From NCBI GenBank assembly GCA_006222135.1, contig VCMI01000040.1, positions 16 to 46,268 of the forward strand: a DNA stretch of 46,253 nt, written 5' to 3'. Numbering within the stretch: the stretch's first letter is position 1; each line of letters begins with the position of its first letter. Both the position numbers and the translations under genes were made by a program. This stretch comes from Thiomicrorhabdus sp. Its GTDB lineage: Bacteria > Pseudomonadota > Gammaproteobacteria > Thiomicrospirales > Thiomicrospiraceae. The notes under the pieces were generated by a model. The model saw only the letters and a list, made by a program, of their open reading frames with translations. It searched no databases and was not told where the DNA came from. Below are positions 37,486-46,253 of the stretch, piece by piece.

Positions 37486-37977
37486 ATGGTTAGATTTTTA
37501 AAGCATCAAATAAAAACATGGGGCCTCCTTGATTTATTCAGAGGTATGCGCGTAACCGGTAAATATTTTTTCAAAAGAAAAATTACGGTTCGCTACCCAG
37601 AAGAAAAAACACCTATTTCTCCTCGTTTCCGTGGTCACCATGCTTTACGTCGCTATGAAAATGGTGAAGAGCGATGTATCGCTTGTAAGTTGTGTGAAGC
37701 CGTTTGTCCAGCGAATGCAATTACCATTGAATCAGAGGAACGTGAAGATGGGTCACGTAGAACGACACAGTACGACATTGATATGTTCAAGTGCATCTAC
37801 TGCGGTTTCTGTGAAGAAGCTTGCCCTGTTGATGCGGTGGTAGAGACACGTGTCTTGGAATATGCCTATCTAGAACGGGGTCCTCATATTATGACGAAAG
37901 ACAAACTTTTAGAGTTTGGCGACAAACATGAAGCTCAAATCGCTGCGGATCGCGCGGTTGATGCTAAGTATCGATAA
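37486..37977 (+). CDS. nuoI: NADH-quinone oxidoreductase subunit I
   Basis: 163 residues, an 8Fe ferredoxin-like subunit carrying N6a and N6b: [18 protein letters not shown] and [17 protein letters not shown] give the two CxxCxxCxxxCP sets. An N-terminal amphipathic helix packs on the membrane. Passes electrons from NuoG to NuoB. Confidence 0.97.
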   Translation: MVRFLKHQIKTWGLLDLFRGMRVTGKYFFKRKITVRYPEEKTPISPRFRGHHALRRYENGEERCIACKLCEAVCPANAITIESEEREDGSRRTTQYDIDMFKCIYCGFCEEACPVDAVVETRVLEYAYLERGPHIMTKDKLLEFGDKHEAQIAADRAVDAKYR

Positions 37978-37994
37978 CGGAAAGCGAACTCAAT

Positions 37995-38636
37995 ATGACA
38001 TTTGAACTATTTATCTTTTATCTATTAACGGCGATTGCCACAATTTCTGGGCTTATGATGATTACCATCAAAAATCCAGTAAAAGCGGCACTTTGGTTAA
38101 TACTCGCTTTTATTGCTACGGCCGGTGTTTGGATTATGGCTCAGGCTGAATTCCTCGGTCTGGTTTTAATACTTGTGTATGTTGGTGCTCTTATGGTGCT
38201 ATTCCTCTTTGTCGTTATGATGTTGGATATCAATATAAGTATATTAAAGGATGGCTTTACACCATACCTACCTTTAGGTGTGATGGCATCAATTGCTATT
38301 TTCTCCATGATGTATCTCGTTGTTGGTCCAGAGCATTTCGGTATCGAAGTAACGGGTGAGCCAATGAACAATGCCGCTAATTACAACAATACTAAGTCGA
38401 TTGCGATTCCGTTATATACCACTCATGTTTATGCTTTTGTATTAGCCGCTGTCTTGTTATTGCTGGGTATTGTTGCGGCTATCTCCCTAACGCTTCGTCG
38501 ACGTCCAACCACTGAAGTCTTGTATCAAAATGTCAACAAGCAAGTTAACACCTTAGCGGCTGACCGTTTCAGAATGGTCAAAATGGCCTCAGTAGTTGAA
38601 AAAGATCTCCCGAGTAAAGAAGAGGACGAAAAATGA
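37995..38636 (+). CDS. nuoJ: NADH-quinone oxidoreductase subunit J
   Basis: 213 residues with five transmembrane helices. The block [27 protein letters not shown] contains the pi-bulge helix typical of NuoJ. The C-terminal 40 residues are polar and charged. The stop overlaps the nuoK start by four bases. Confidence 0.96.
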   Translation: MTFELFIFYLLTAIATISGLMMITIKNPVKAALWLILAFIATAGVWIMAQAEFLGLVLILVYVGALMVLFLFVVMMLDINISILKDGFTPYLPLGVMASIAIFSMMYLVVGPEHFGIEVTGEPMNNAANYNNTKSIAIPLYTTHVYAFVLAAVLLLLGIVAAISLTLRRRPTTEVLYQNVNKQVNTLAADRFRMVKMASVVEKDLPSKEEDEK

Positions 38637-38938
38637 TTGCTCTTTCTGATTTCCTAATTTTTGGCGCTGTCCTATTTATGATTAGTATGGCGGGTATTTT
38701 CTTAAATAGAAAAAACGTCATTGTCTTGCTGATGTCGATTGAGTTATTGCTCTTGGCCGTTAATACGAATCTTGTCGCATTTTCTCATTACCTTAATGAT
38801 GTAACAGGCCAGATTTTCGTCTTCTTTATCCTGACAGTGGCCGCTGCTGAGGCCGCCATTGGTTTGGCGATAGTAGTTTTAGTATTCCGTAAACGTAAGA
38901 GCATCAATATTGATGATCTTAGCTCACTAAAAGGGTAG
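38633..38938 (+). CDS. nuoK: NADH-quinone oxidoreductase subunit K
   Basis: 101 residues, three transmembrane helices. The conserved membrane Glu residues are in [13 protein letters not shown] and the [21 protein letters not shown] block; both belong to the central proton-transfer axis. Coupled to nuoJ by ATGA overlap. Confidence 0.96.
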   Translation: MIALSDFLIFGAVLFMISMAGIFLNRKNVIVLLMSIELLLLAVNTNLVAFSHYLNDVTGQIFVFFILTVAAAEAAIGLAIVVLVFRKRKSINIDDLSSLKG

Positions 38939-38944
38939 TTGTTA

Positions 38945-40918
38945 ATGTTACATACGATTTTAACTTTAATCCTTGTTACTCCGCTTATAGGCGCCTTGAT
39001 TGCAGGTTTGTTTGGGCGTCAGATTGGCCGTAGTGGTGCGCATTTTGTGGCTATTATTGGTGTCGCTATTTCAACGCTCTTGTCGGCTTACATCTTCAAT
39101 ATGTTTGTCCTAAATAGCACAGAAGCTTACAACGCGAGTCTTTATACCTGGCTGGTCTCTGACGGTATTCGTTTTGAAATCGGCTTTATGATTGACCAAC
39201 TATCCGCCACCATGATGTTGGTGGTAACGTTTGTCTCATTAATGGTGCATATCTACACAGTAGGTTATATGGATCATGATGAAGATTATGATCATAATGA
39301 CCCTTACTATCAGCGCTTTTTCAGCTATATCTCATTGTTTACTTTCTCAATGCTTTCCTTGGTGATGGCGAATAACTTTCTACAACTGTTCTTTGGTTGG
39401 GAAGCCGTAGGGCTTGTTTCATATCTTTTGATTGGTTTCTATATGAAACGCGAATCAGCGATTCAGGCAAACCTAAAGGCATTCTTAGTCAACCGAGTTG
39501 GGGATTTAGGATTTATTCTTGGGATTGCAGTGATCTTCGTTTACTTCAATACTATGGACTACAATGAATTCTTCGGACAGTTAGCGGCGAATAAAGACGT
39601 TATGATTGAAGTCATTCCTGGCGTTGAATGGTCAATGATTACTTTAATGTTGATTCTGTTATTTATTGGCGCGATGGGTAAATCAGCACAAATGCCATTA
39701 CATGTTTGGCTTCCAGAATCAATGGAAGGCCCAACGCCTATTTCGGCCTTAATCCATGCCGCAACAATGGTAACAGCAGGGGTGTTCTTGATTGCACGTC
39801 TGTCTCCAGCATTCGAACTCTCGGAAACAGCCTTGAGTGTGGTGTTAATTGTCGGTGCCTTAACGGCTTTCCTAATGGGCTTGGTAGGTTTAATACAGAC
39901 AGATATCAAGCGTGTTGTTGCTTACTCTACCTTATCTCAATTGGGTTATATGATTGCTGCAATGGGGGCTTCTGCCTACGCGGCCGGTATGTTCCATGTA
40001 TTAACACATGCCTTCTTTAAAGCTTTGTTGTTCCTTGCGGCTGGTTCGGTGATTATTGCAATGCACCATAAGCAAGAGATGTCCGATATGGGTGGTCTCA
40101 AGAAGTATATGCCAATCACCTATGTCGCGATGTTAGTTGGTTCATTAGCATTGATTGGTTTCCCGGGATTCTCGGGATTCTTCTCAAAGGATAGTATCTT
40201 ACTGTCACTTAATGAAGCAGAGCGTTTCGGTTCATCATTCTCTTATGTGTTATTGATGGCAGGTGTGTTTATTACAGCATTCTATAGTTTCCGTATGTTC
40301 TTCCTAGTATTCCACGGCGAAGAAAGTGAATATGTGAAAACACATCAGATTAAAGAGTCACCATGGGTCGTCACAGTTCCATTAATCCTGTTGGCTATTC
40401 CGGCGGCACTTATGGGCTTACCAATGATAGAGCCGATGTTGAACGGTACCTATTTTGGTGATTCGATTTATGTAGAACCTGCTAATGATGTGATGCTTGC
40501 GGTCTACACAAATTACTTCCACGGTGCGATCGATTTTGTTGTCCATTCATTGCTGACGCTACCCGTTATCTTAGCGCTGTCAGGGGTATTCCTAGCATGG
40601 TTGCTCTATGTCAAACTACCGACAATGCCAGCTAAGCTAAAGAAAATGTGCCCACGTGGTTTCTACGTCCTAGACAGTGCCTATGGTTTCGATCGCTTTA
40701 ATGACATTGTCTTTGTGGATGGAACTCGCAAGTTAGGGCATTTCTTTAGCCGTGTTGTTGATACTAAAATCATTGATGTCGGCATGGTAACAAACACCTT
40801 TACGGCCGTGGCTAACTCGGCAAAAGCGTTACGTCAAACTCAGACAGGTTTCCTGTATCACTATGCGTTCGTCATGATTTTAGGCCTGCTAGTAATGCTA
40901 GTTTGGACACTTTGGTAA
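38945..40918 (+). CDS. nuoL: NADH-quinone oxidoreductase subunit L
   Basis: 657 residues from ATG 38945; the track's TTG at 38939 adds two residues and is less likely. The largest antiporter-like subunit, with about 16 transmembrane helices and a long amphipathic C-terminal lateral helix. Signatures are FFGWEAVGLVSYLLIGFY (key Glu), GAMGKSAQMPLHVWLPESMEGPTPISALIHAATMVTAGVFL (channel Lys) and THAFFKALLFLAAGSVI. Confidence 0.97.
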   Translation: MLHTILTLILVTPLIGALIAGLFGRQIGRSGAHFVAIIGVAISTLLSAYIFNMFVLNSTEAYNASLYTWLVSDGIRFEIGFMIDQLSATMMLVVTFVSLMVHIYTVGYMDHDEDYDHNDPYYQRFFSYISLFTFSMLSLVMANNFLQLFFGWEAVGLVSYLLIGFYMKRESAIQANLKAFLVNRVGDLGFILGIAVIFVYFNTMDYNEFFGQLAANKDVMIEVIPGVEWSMITLMLILLFIGAMGKSAQMPLHVWLPESMEGPTPISALIHAATMVTAGVFLIARLSPAFELSETALSVVLIVGALTAFLMGLVGLIQTDIKRVVAYSTLSQLGYMIAAMGASAYAAGMFHVLTHAFFKALLFLAAGSVIIAMHHKQEMSDMGGLKKYMPITYVAMLVGSLALIGFPGFSGFFSKDSILLSLNEAERFGSSFSYVLLMAGVFITAFYSFRMFFLVFHGEESEYVKTHQIKESPWVVTVPLILLAIPAALMGLPMIEPMLNGTYFGDSIYVEPANDVMLAVYTNYFHGAIDFVVHSLLTLPVILALSGVFLAWLLYVKLPTMPAKLKKMCPRGFYVLDSAYGFDRFNDIVFVDGTRKLGHFFSRVVDTKIIDVGMVTNTFTAVANSAKALRQTQTGFLYHYAFVMILGLLVMLVWTLW

Positions 40919-40952
40919 TTTAAAAGAATAAGAAGATAAGGGACTGGAATTC

Positions 40953-42467
40953 ATGCTAACAAGCTTTCCTATTTTAAGTACATTGATCTGGCTGCCTATT
41001 TTGGGTGGCCTATTAGTACTGTTTGCAGGTCGTAATAACGACTCTGCTGCAAAATGGTTATCACTTATAACCGTTGGCTTAACGTTTATTCTTTCAATTC
41101 CCTTGTGGATTGGATTCGATAATTCGACGGCTTCAATGCAGTTTGTAGAACATATTGCATGGATTCCCATGTTTAACATCAACTACCATTTAGGGGTTGA
41201 TGGTCTGTCTATGCCTTTGGTATTGCTGACCACGTTTACACAAGTGTTAGTCGTTGCATCTGCTTGGGACGTGATTAAAGATCGTGTTGAACAATATATG
41301 GGTGCCTTCCTCATTATGGGTGGGATTATGGTCGGCGTGTTTGTTGCACTCGACTCAATTCTGTTTTATGTGTTCTGGGAAGCGCTATTAATTCCAATGT
41401 TTATCGTTATCGGTAAATGGGGTGGGCCACGAAGAGTTTATGCAACATTAAAATTCTTCTTGTATACCTTCTTAGGTTCGGTCTTCATGTTGGTGTCATT
41501 CCTATACATGTATTCCCAATCAGGCAGTTTCTCAATCCTTGACTTCCAAGCGATGCCTTTAGGCATGACGGCGCAGATTCTGATCTTCTTGGCATTCTTA
41601 GCGGCTTTCGCCGTTAAGATTCCAATGTTCCCTGTACATACATGGTTGCCAGATGCGCACGTTGAAGCACCGACAGCAGGTTCTGTTGTCCTGGCGGCTA
41701 TTATGTTGAAGATGGGTGGCTATGGTTTCGTTCGTTTCAGTTTGCCGATTACGCCTGATGCTTCTATGACCTTAGATTGGTTGATCATCGTCTTATCATT
41801 AATCGCTATCGTTTATATTGGTATGGTTGCGCTTGCGCAAAATGATATGAAAAAATTAGTCGCTTACTCTTCAATTTCTCATATGGGTTTTGTAACACTC
41901 GGTATGTTCTTAGTGTATGACATTGTTCAGTCGACAGGTTCAATGCAAGGGGCTCAGTTAGGTATGGAAGGGGCGATGGTTCAAATGATCTCCCATGGTT
42001 TCATCTCTGGCGCAATGTTCCTAGCGATTGGTGTACTTTACGACCGAATGCATACGCGTGAAATTTCAGCTTATAGCGGTGTGGTTAATAAAATGCCATG
42101 GTTCGTTCTGTTTGCCGTCATCTTCTCTATGGCGAATGTAGGTTTGCCGGGTACTTCTGGGTTCGTTGGTGAATTCATGGTTATCTTAAGTGCCTTTAAA
42201 GCGAACCTATGGTACGGAACCTTTGCAGCATTAACCTTGGTGATCGGTGCGGCTTATACACTCTGGATGGTGAAGCGTGTTTTCTTTGGTCCTGTGACCA
42301 ATGAGAACGTCGAACAGCTACAAGATCTAAATAAACGTGAGTTTGCCATTATGGCGACACTTGCCGTTGCGATTATTGCACTGGGTGTATTCCCAAGTCC
42401 ATTAATTGAAGTGATGCATACTTCTGTTGGACAGTTACTTGTTCAAGCAACAACTTCTAAACTTTAA
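40953..42467 (+). CDS. nuoM: NADH-quinone oxidoreductase subunit M
   Basis: 504 residues, an antiporter-like membrane subunit with about 14 helices. HLGVDGLSMPLVLLTTF, FYVFWEALLIPMFIVIGKWGG (channel Glu) and FAVKIPMFPVHTWLPDAHVEAPTAGSVVLAAIMLKMGGYG (channel Lys) are canonical for NuoM. Confidence 0.97.
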   Translation: MLTSFPILSTLIWLPILGGLLVLFAGRNNDSAAKWLSLITVGLTFILSIPLWIGFDNSTASMQFVEHIAWIPMFNINYHLGVDGLSMPLVLLTTFTQVLVVASAWDVIKDRVEQYMGAFLIMGGIMVGVFVALDSILFYVFWEALLIPMFIVIGKWGGPRRVYATLKFFLYTFLGSVFMLVSFLYMYSQSGSFSILDFQAMPLGMTAQILIFLAFLAAFAVKIPMFPVHTWLPDAHVEAPTAGSVVLAAIMLKMGGYGFVRFSLPITPDASMTLDWLIIVLSLIAIVYIGMVALAQNDMKKLVAYSSISHMGFVTLGMFLVYDIVQSTGSMQGAQLGMEGAMVQMISHGFISGAMFLAIGVLYDRMHTREISAYSGVVNKMPWFVLFAVIFSMANVGLPGTSGFVGEFMVILSAFKANLWYGTFAALTLVIGAAYTLWMVKRVFFGPVTNENVEQLQDLNKREFAIMATLAVAIIALGVFPSPLIEVMHTSVGQLLVQATTSKL

Positions 42468-42490
42468 TACGGAATAGGTGAGTTAACAAT

Positions 42491-43936
42491 ATGAATTTTG
42501 TGATTCCAGCATTTGCACCTGCTATACCCGAGATGGCGTTATTGGCGCTAATCTCTTTTATCTTGGTTGCAGATACCTTTTGGTCAAAACGTTATAAATT
42601 TGCTACCTATTATGCGACTCAGATCAGTTTAGTCGTTGTTGGTTACCTAATATTAAGCAGCTTTACGACGACTCAAGTCATTACCTTTGATGGCAGCTTT
42701 GTACGTGATAGTTTTGCCGACATTCTTAAACTCTTTACCATAGCCATTTCAATGGGGATTTTCCTCTTTTCAAGAGAGTACTTGGTACAGCACAAGTTCT
42801 TCAGCGGCGAATATTTTGTATTAGGCTTGTTTGGTATTCTGGGCATGTTCGTTATGATCTCTGCCCACAACATGATTACCATGTACCTTGGTCTAGAAAT
42901 TATGTCACTGGCTATGATTGCTATGATTGCTTTGCGTAGAGACTCCGCGCATGCTGTTGAAGCCGCGCTTAAGTACTTTGTACTAGGTGCTTTAGCGACA
43001 GGGATGCTCTTATACGGTTTCTCGATGATTTATGGTGCAACGGGATCAATCACTTTCCCTGAAATGGCCGAGATTATCGCTTCAGGGCAAGCTGATAGTG
43101 TTGTGCTTTCATTTGGTGTTGTTTTTGTGGTGATTGGTTTAGCGTTTAAGTTAGGTGCCGTGCCATTTCACATGTGGGTGCCAGATGTTTATCACGGCGC
43201 ACCGACAGCCGTAACCTTATATATCGGTACCGCGCCAAAAATTGCTGGTTTTGCAATGTTATATCGCCTGCTTGCGGAAGGTATGCCTGGTCTGATTGAA
43301 GATTGGCAGTCGCTCATCATTATGATTTCGATCTTATCAATGGTCATCGGTTCTATTGTTGCGATTGCACAGGATAATCTTAAGCGTTTATTAGCCTATT
43401 CAGGTATTGGTCACGTCGGCTTTTTATTGCTAGGGGTCATCGCGGCTACGCCAGAAGGCTATTCAGCGGCCATGTTCTACGTGATTATCTATGCGATTAC
43501 AGGCGTTGCAGGTTTCGGAATGATTATTGCGCTCTCTAGAACAGGTAAAGAATTCGATTTAATATCAGACTTTAAAGGGCTAAACGTACGTAACCCTTGG
43601 TTAGCGATCATGATGTTGATTGTAATGTTCTCAATGGCTGGGATTCCACCGTTTGTTGGCTTCTGGGCTAAGATTGTCGTTATCGAAGAAGTGGTTAAGG
43701 CAGGGTTCACATGGCTTGCAGTTCTTGCCGTGATTATGGCCGTTATCAGCGCCTTCTATTACTTGAAGGTTGTTAAGGCTATGTATTTTGACAAGCCGGA
43801 AGATGACTCACCTTTAGAGCCTGTTAATCCAAGTTTAACTTGGGCGGTAAGCTTTACTGCAATTTTACTGGTTGTGCTTGGGTTACTACCAAGTTCATTG
43901 ATTGATCTTTGTTACCATAGTCTCAAAGCGCTCTAA
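42491..43936 (+). CDS. nuoN: NADH-quinone oxidoreductase subunit N
   Basis: 481 residues, the third antiporter-like subunit, nearest the NuoK side. Signatures are MYLGLEIMSLAMIAMIA (channel Glu), GLAFKLGAVPFHMWVPDVYHGAPTAVTLYIGTAPKIAGFA (channel Lys) and the late GIPPFVGFWAKIVVIEEVVKAG. It ends the complex I set and is followed by an intrinsic terminator. Confidence 0.97.
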   Translation: MNFVIPAFAPAIPEMALLALISFILVADTFWSKRYKFATYYATQISLVVVGYLILSSFTTTQVITFDGSFVRDSFADILKLFTIAISMGIFLFSREYLVQHKFFSGEYFVLGLFGILGMFVMISAHNMITMYLGLEIMSLAMIAMIALRRDSAHAVEAALKYFVLGALATGMLLYGFSMIYGATGSITFPEMAEIIASGQADSVVLSFGVVFVVIGLAFKLGAVPFHMWVPDVYHGAPTAVTLYIGTAPKIAGFAMLYRLLAEGMPGLIEDWQSLIIMISILSMVIGSIVAIAQDNLKRLLAYSGIGHVGFLLLGVIAATPEGYSAAMFYVIIYAITGVAGFGMIIALSRTGKEFDLISDFKGLNVRNPWLAIMMLIVMFSMAGIPPFVGFWAKIVVIEEVVKAGFTWLAVLAVIMAVISAFYYLKVVKAMYFDKPEDDSPLEPVNPSLTWAVSFTAILLVVLGLLPSSLIDLCYHSLKAL

Positions 43937-43955
43937 TCAAATCGTATTCAATTAG

Positions 43956-43977
43956 AGCCCGATACCCGGGCTTTTTT
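43956..43977 (+). terminator. Rho-independent terminator after nuoN
   Basis: AGCCCG/CGGGCT stem with a 5-base loop and a run of six Ts, 20 bases after the nuoN stop. It lies before the DUF2818 gene, so that gene may be read through at a lower level. Confidence 0.85.
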
Positions 43978-43995
43978 AATTTAAGGACGTAAATC

Positions 43996-44316
43996 ATGGA
44001 ATTAAATCAAGCCGTTTGGCTGTTACTAGTGACAGCAATCGTTTTAGCGAATCTCCCTTTCATACTCAGTAACCGACTATTCTTATTTATTAAGGTGTCG
44101 CACAAGTCCATTGTTGTAAACCTAATCGAATGGTTTTCCTACTTCATCCTTACGGGCTTATTTGCATATCAACTTGAAAGTAAGAGTATGGGGCACGTTT
44201 CTCCGCAAACTTGGGAGTTCTATACTATTAACTTATTCATGTTTATAATCTTCGCTTTTCCAGGGTTTATCTATCGATATAACCTAAAACAATTCTTAAA
44301 GAAAAATAAAGTATAA
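43996..44316 (+). CDS. DUF2818 family membrane protein
   Basis: 106 residues with three predicted transmembrane helices (about 5-24, 44-62 and 79-95). The N-terminal QAVWLLLVTAIVLANLPFI and the FYTINLFMFIIFAFPGFIYRY block match the DUF2818 family, which in Beta- and Gammaproteobacteria is found almost always right after nuoN. This suggests an accessory or assembly role for complex I, but its function is not known. The intrinsic terminator lies between nuoN and this gene; no separate promoter is evident. The C-terminus is basic (KQFLKKNKV). Confidence 0.85.
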   Translation: MELNQAVWLLLVTAIVLANLPFILSNRLFLFIKVSHKSIVVNLIEWFSYFILTGLFAYQLESKSMGHVSPQTWEFYTINLFMFIIFAFPGFIYRYNLKQFLKKNKV

Positions 44317-44332
44317 ATAAATGATATTAGGG

Positions 44333-44360
44333 TTGCTTAAATCCTATAACCCCCTATAAT
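44333..44360 (+). promoter_or_regulatory. Sigma-70-type promoter of the initiator tRNA genes
   Basis: TTGCTT (44333-44338), 16-base spacer, TATAAT (44355-44360), followed by an ACGCC discriminator of the kind seen at growth-rate-controlled stable RNA promoters. The first tRNA starts at 44407. Confidence 0.75.
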
Positions 44361-44406
44361 ACGCCACATCGAAACGGGAAGAACTCTCAGTTCGATTAGA
44401 AATTGT

Positions 44407-44483
<77 letters not shown>

Positions 44484-44535
44484 TCATTTCTAGAAACGAT
44501 TTTTTAGTTAAATATCGGTTCAATCTACAACTTGT

Positions 44536-44612
<77 letters not shown>

Positions 44613-44621
44613 CATTCTAAG

Positions 44622-44669
44622 AACCTGGTTTTCATACACTTTTAGTGTTTTGAAGGTCGGGTTTTTTTT
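44622..44669 (+). terminator. Rho-independent terminator after the initiator tRNAs
   Basis: The inner stem ACACT/AGTGT (loop TTT) is continued by AACCTGG...TTCA pairing with TGAA...GGGTT through several G-T wobbles, followed by a run of eight Ts. Confidence 0.8.
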
Positions 44670-44674
44670 CGCCC

Positions 44675-45130
44675 AAAATTTGTCCTTGTGGGTACGTCGT
44701 TCTGGGTCTTATCTACATATTGCTGTAGATGCTGATGGGTAAAGTGAGCATAACGCTTAACCATCGTATAATCAGACCATCTACCCCTAACTCTTGAAGT
44801 ATATCCCTAAAGGCGTTCCTCGTTGAACAAGCCAGACTGCCCAGGTATGTCGTAAGTCATGCCAGCAAAGAGGCCCAATGCCTGCTTTGTCTCAAGCTTT
44901 CTTAAAAGAGCCAATATTAGCCTGTCTAACGGATTTACTCTTATAGGTGACTAACATTGTTGGGTGTTTACCTTTTTGTCTTCTCATGACCTTTTTGGCG
45001 ACTTTAGAGAGCGGAATGACAGAAGCTTGCTCACTCTTTATAATGTCATCTCCTTCTATGTAGATAATGCCTTGTGATAGATCCACTTTTACCCAAGGTA
45101 ATAGAGTGACGTTTGATTCTCTAAATCGAG
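44675..45130 (-). pseudogene. Decayed tyrosine recombinase (phage/island integrase)
   Basis: Only the catalytic half is recognisable, in three pieces. From 45127 leftwards: RESNVTLLPWVKVDLSQG (the arginine region), then VIPLSKVAKKVMRRQKGKHP, typical of P4/IntS-like integrases. After an in-frame TGA (44892-44894, probably from a Trp codon) the same frame continues with WHDLRHTWAVWLVQRGTPL, the H-x-x-R box. A frame change follows, then the tyrosine block WSDYTMVKRYAHFTHQHLQQYVDKTQ. The N-terminal arm-binding and core-binding domains are missing, and the 5' end is further disrupted by a stop. The gene points at the tandem tRNA-fMet, the usual orientation of an integrase next to its attachment tRNA, so this is the trace of an element once integrated here. 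Confidence 0.85.
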
Positions 45131-45267
45131 CCGCTCATCACATTGTCTGCCCGCAATAAATCAGTATTAATTTATTCCGAAATTTATAAATTTTTGTCTA
45201 AGTCTTTATAAAAAACCTGCAAAACGATAGCGCCTAGGGTTTTTTACAAGAATGCGTGTTTATCTAT

Positions 45268-45296
45268 TGACAGAAAGTGGGTCGGTCTATACAATA
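45268..45296 (+). promoter_or_regulatory. Strong sigma-70 promoter of tRNA-Pro
   Basis: Perfect -35 TTGACA (45268-45273), ideal 17-base spacer, -10 TACAAT (45291-45296), then ACGCC. The tRNA begins 11 bases after the -10 box. Confidence 0.85.
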
Positions 45297-45306
45297 CGCC
45301 ACTTCT

Positions 45307-45383
45307 CGGAGTGTAGCGCAGCTTGGTAGCGCACCTGTTTTGGGTACAGGTGGTCGGGGGTTCAAATCCCTCCACTCCGACCA
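45307..45383 (+). tRNA. tRNA-Pro (anticodon TGG)
   Basis: 77 bases with CCA: acceptor CGGAGTG/CACTCCG, anticodon loop TTTTGGG (TGG), T-loop GGTTCAAATCC. The ORF track's frames over it are artefacts. Confidence 0.97.
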
Positions 45384-45400
45384 TATTCTTATTAACTTGC

Positions 45401-45419
45401 AGAGAAAGATAATTTCTCT
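45401..45419. other. Short hairpin after tRNA-Pro
   Basis: AGAGAAA/TTTCTCT, 7-bp stem with the loop GATAA, in the 143-base spacer before tRNA-His. No clear U tract; it may be a processing site in a Pro-His transcript. Confidence 0.35.
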
Positions 45420-45526
45420 TCGGGTTGATATTCAAAAGGTCTACAAAACGTCCAACGCTCAAAACATTGAGTATCGTCCTTCTAAGACGAATGGGCGAGA
45501 TCCTTTCTACAGTTAATATCTACTAT

Positions 45527-45603
45527 GGCGGGCGTAGCTCAGTTGGTAGAGTCCCGGATTGTGATTCCGGTTGTCGCGGGTTCAAGCCCCGTCGCTCGCC
45601 CCA
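45527..45603 (+). tRNA. tRNA-His (anticodon GTG)
   Basis: 77 bases including the extra G at position -1, which pairs with C73 as tRNA-His requires. Anticodon loop TTGTGAT (GTG), CCA encoded. No separate promoter is obvious, so it is probably co-transcribed with tRNA-Pro. Confidence 0.97.
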
Positions 45604-45862
45604 TTAGTTCTTCTCTCTATTCCTGTTATGATTTTTACACACTCTCTTTGCTCTATTAATCTCCATTGATCCAAGTCTACTGCTTTTTGCCCTCTAAATT
45701 TAATTAAGCCTACTTATAAACACTCTTGTATTACGAGATGGCGTTTATCGAACCCTTATTTTAATATTTGCTTCTCCTTTCGTACTGAACATCAATTACA
45801 TTGTGTTAAGGTTTTTCACTGTATCTTTAGTATAGTTAAGTGTGCCATGTTTTTATAAAGGA
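45604..45862. other. Non-coding AT-rich stretch between tRNA-His and the right IS30 element
   Basis: I see no ORF, RNA gene or strong hairpin here. The right end of the IS lies at its right border (about 45863). Confidence 0.5.
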
Positions 45863-45867
45863 TACAT

Positions 45868-46253
45868 TCAAGTCGTAAGTGCAACAGTTTTAATTTCCCA
45901 GCACACCTCATTAGGTGTTCTGAATCCTAAACACTTTCTTGGGCGATTGTTGAGCTTATCAACAACCCAATCAATTTCTTCCTGAGTTACTTTATCGAAG
46001 TCTGTTCCTTTTGGAAAGAATCGTCTTAACAATCCATTGGTATTTTCATTGGTTCCACGCTCCCAAGAAGAGTAAGGGTGGGCAAAATAAAAATCTGTCC
46101 CAAGCTCTTTTGCCATCGTTTGGTATTGTGAAAACTCTTTGCCATTATCTGAAGTTAATGAATGAACAGGCCTGTTTAAAGCTCGTAATTGCTCAATGAT
46201 GACAGCGCTAACGATGTCTGACTTTCTCGTGTTAACTTTAATGAAGCGAGCGA
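45868..46253 (-). CDS. IS30-family transposase, partial, running off the right edge
   Basis: Open reading frame on the minus strand from the window edge to the TGA at 45868-45870. Seen in order: FIKVNTRKSDIVSAVIIEQLRALNRPVHSLTSDNGKEF (second catalytic Asp in SDNGKEF), FAHPYSSWERGTNENTNGLLRRFFPKGTDF (catalytic Glu in NENTNG), and KLNNRPRKCLGFRTPNEV. The ATG at 46116 in the track is internal. The stop codon lies inside the conserved terminal sequence TTGCACTTACGACTTGAA. It is a different member of the family from the left-edge copy (roughly half the residues agree by eye) and is undisturbed in the visible part. Confidence 0.9.
   Translation of the reverse strand, partial: ARFIKVNTRKSDIVSAVIIEQLRALNRPVHSLTSDNGKEFSQYQTMAKELGTDFYFAHPYSSWERGTNENTNGLLRRFFPKGTDFDKVTQEEIDWVVDKLNNRPRKCLGFRTPNEVCWEIKTVALTT

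Overview
The window looks like a chromosomal segment of a moderately AT-rich gammaproteobacterium. The arrangement leuCDB - asd - truA - trpF - trpBA - accD - folC - SPOR protein - purF - metZ, followed by yhbY/rlmE - ftsH - folP - glmM - tpiA - secG - tRNA-Leu(GAG) - nuoA-N - DUF2818, is a classic gammaproteobacterial core layout. The protein sequences and gene order suggest the Thiomicrospira/Hydrogenovibrio/Thiomicrorhabdus neighbourhood (Thiotrichales). That placement is inference; no database was searched.

Layout. 1-951: the 3' end of an IS30-family element, a PilZ-like gene whose 5' end abuts the IS end, and a small BFD-like [2Fe-2S] protein. 1054-5105 (minus strand): a four-gene manganese/zinc/iron ABC importer (binding protein, ATPase, permease fused to a DtxR-like domain, second permease). 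5377-7414 (minus): rlmD and queE. 7535-10838: leuC, leuD, leuB. 10869-12267: an M23 endopeptidase and a bactofilin, a cell-shape module lying between leuB and asd. 12399-17839: asd, truA, trpF, trpB, trpA, accD. 17923-22750: folC, a SPOR protein, purF, metZ. 22857-29405: yhbY (minus), rlmE, ftsH, folP, glmM, tpiA, secG. 29458-29542: tRNA-Leu. 29631-44316: a complete 14-subunit NADH:quinone oxidoreductase operon plus DUF2818. 44407-45603: two tandem initiator tRNAs, a decayed phage-type integrase, tRNA-Pro and tRNA-His. 45868-46253 (minus): a second, different IS30-family transposase running off the right edge.

How the genes work together. Most of the window is housekeeping: leucine, tryptophan, threonine/methionine, purine and folate synthesis, the first committed step of fatty-acid synthesis, peptidoglycan precursor (glmM) and remodelling (M23, bactofilin, SPOR), protein quality control and secretion (ftsH, secG), rRNA modification (rlmD, rlmE) and respiration (nuo).

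Two window-wide observations stand out. (1) A perfect 12-bp palindrome, ACCAGGCCTGGT, occurs six times in 46 kb, four times inside genes and twice between genes. In three cases it is embedded in the 16-mer TGACCAGGCCTGGTCA. I know of no described function for it, and it is the best candidate here for an undescribed dispersed signal. (2) Five core genes (leuB, the M23 peptidase, purF, metZ, glmM twice) carry single-base losses, all in A or T runs. That pattern looks like sequencing or assembly under-calling rather than gene decay, so these genes are annotated as full-length with frameshifts. No CRISPR array, rRNA or origin was seen.
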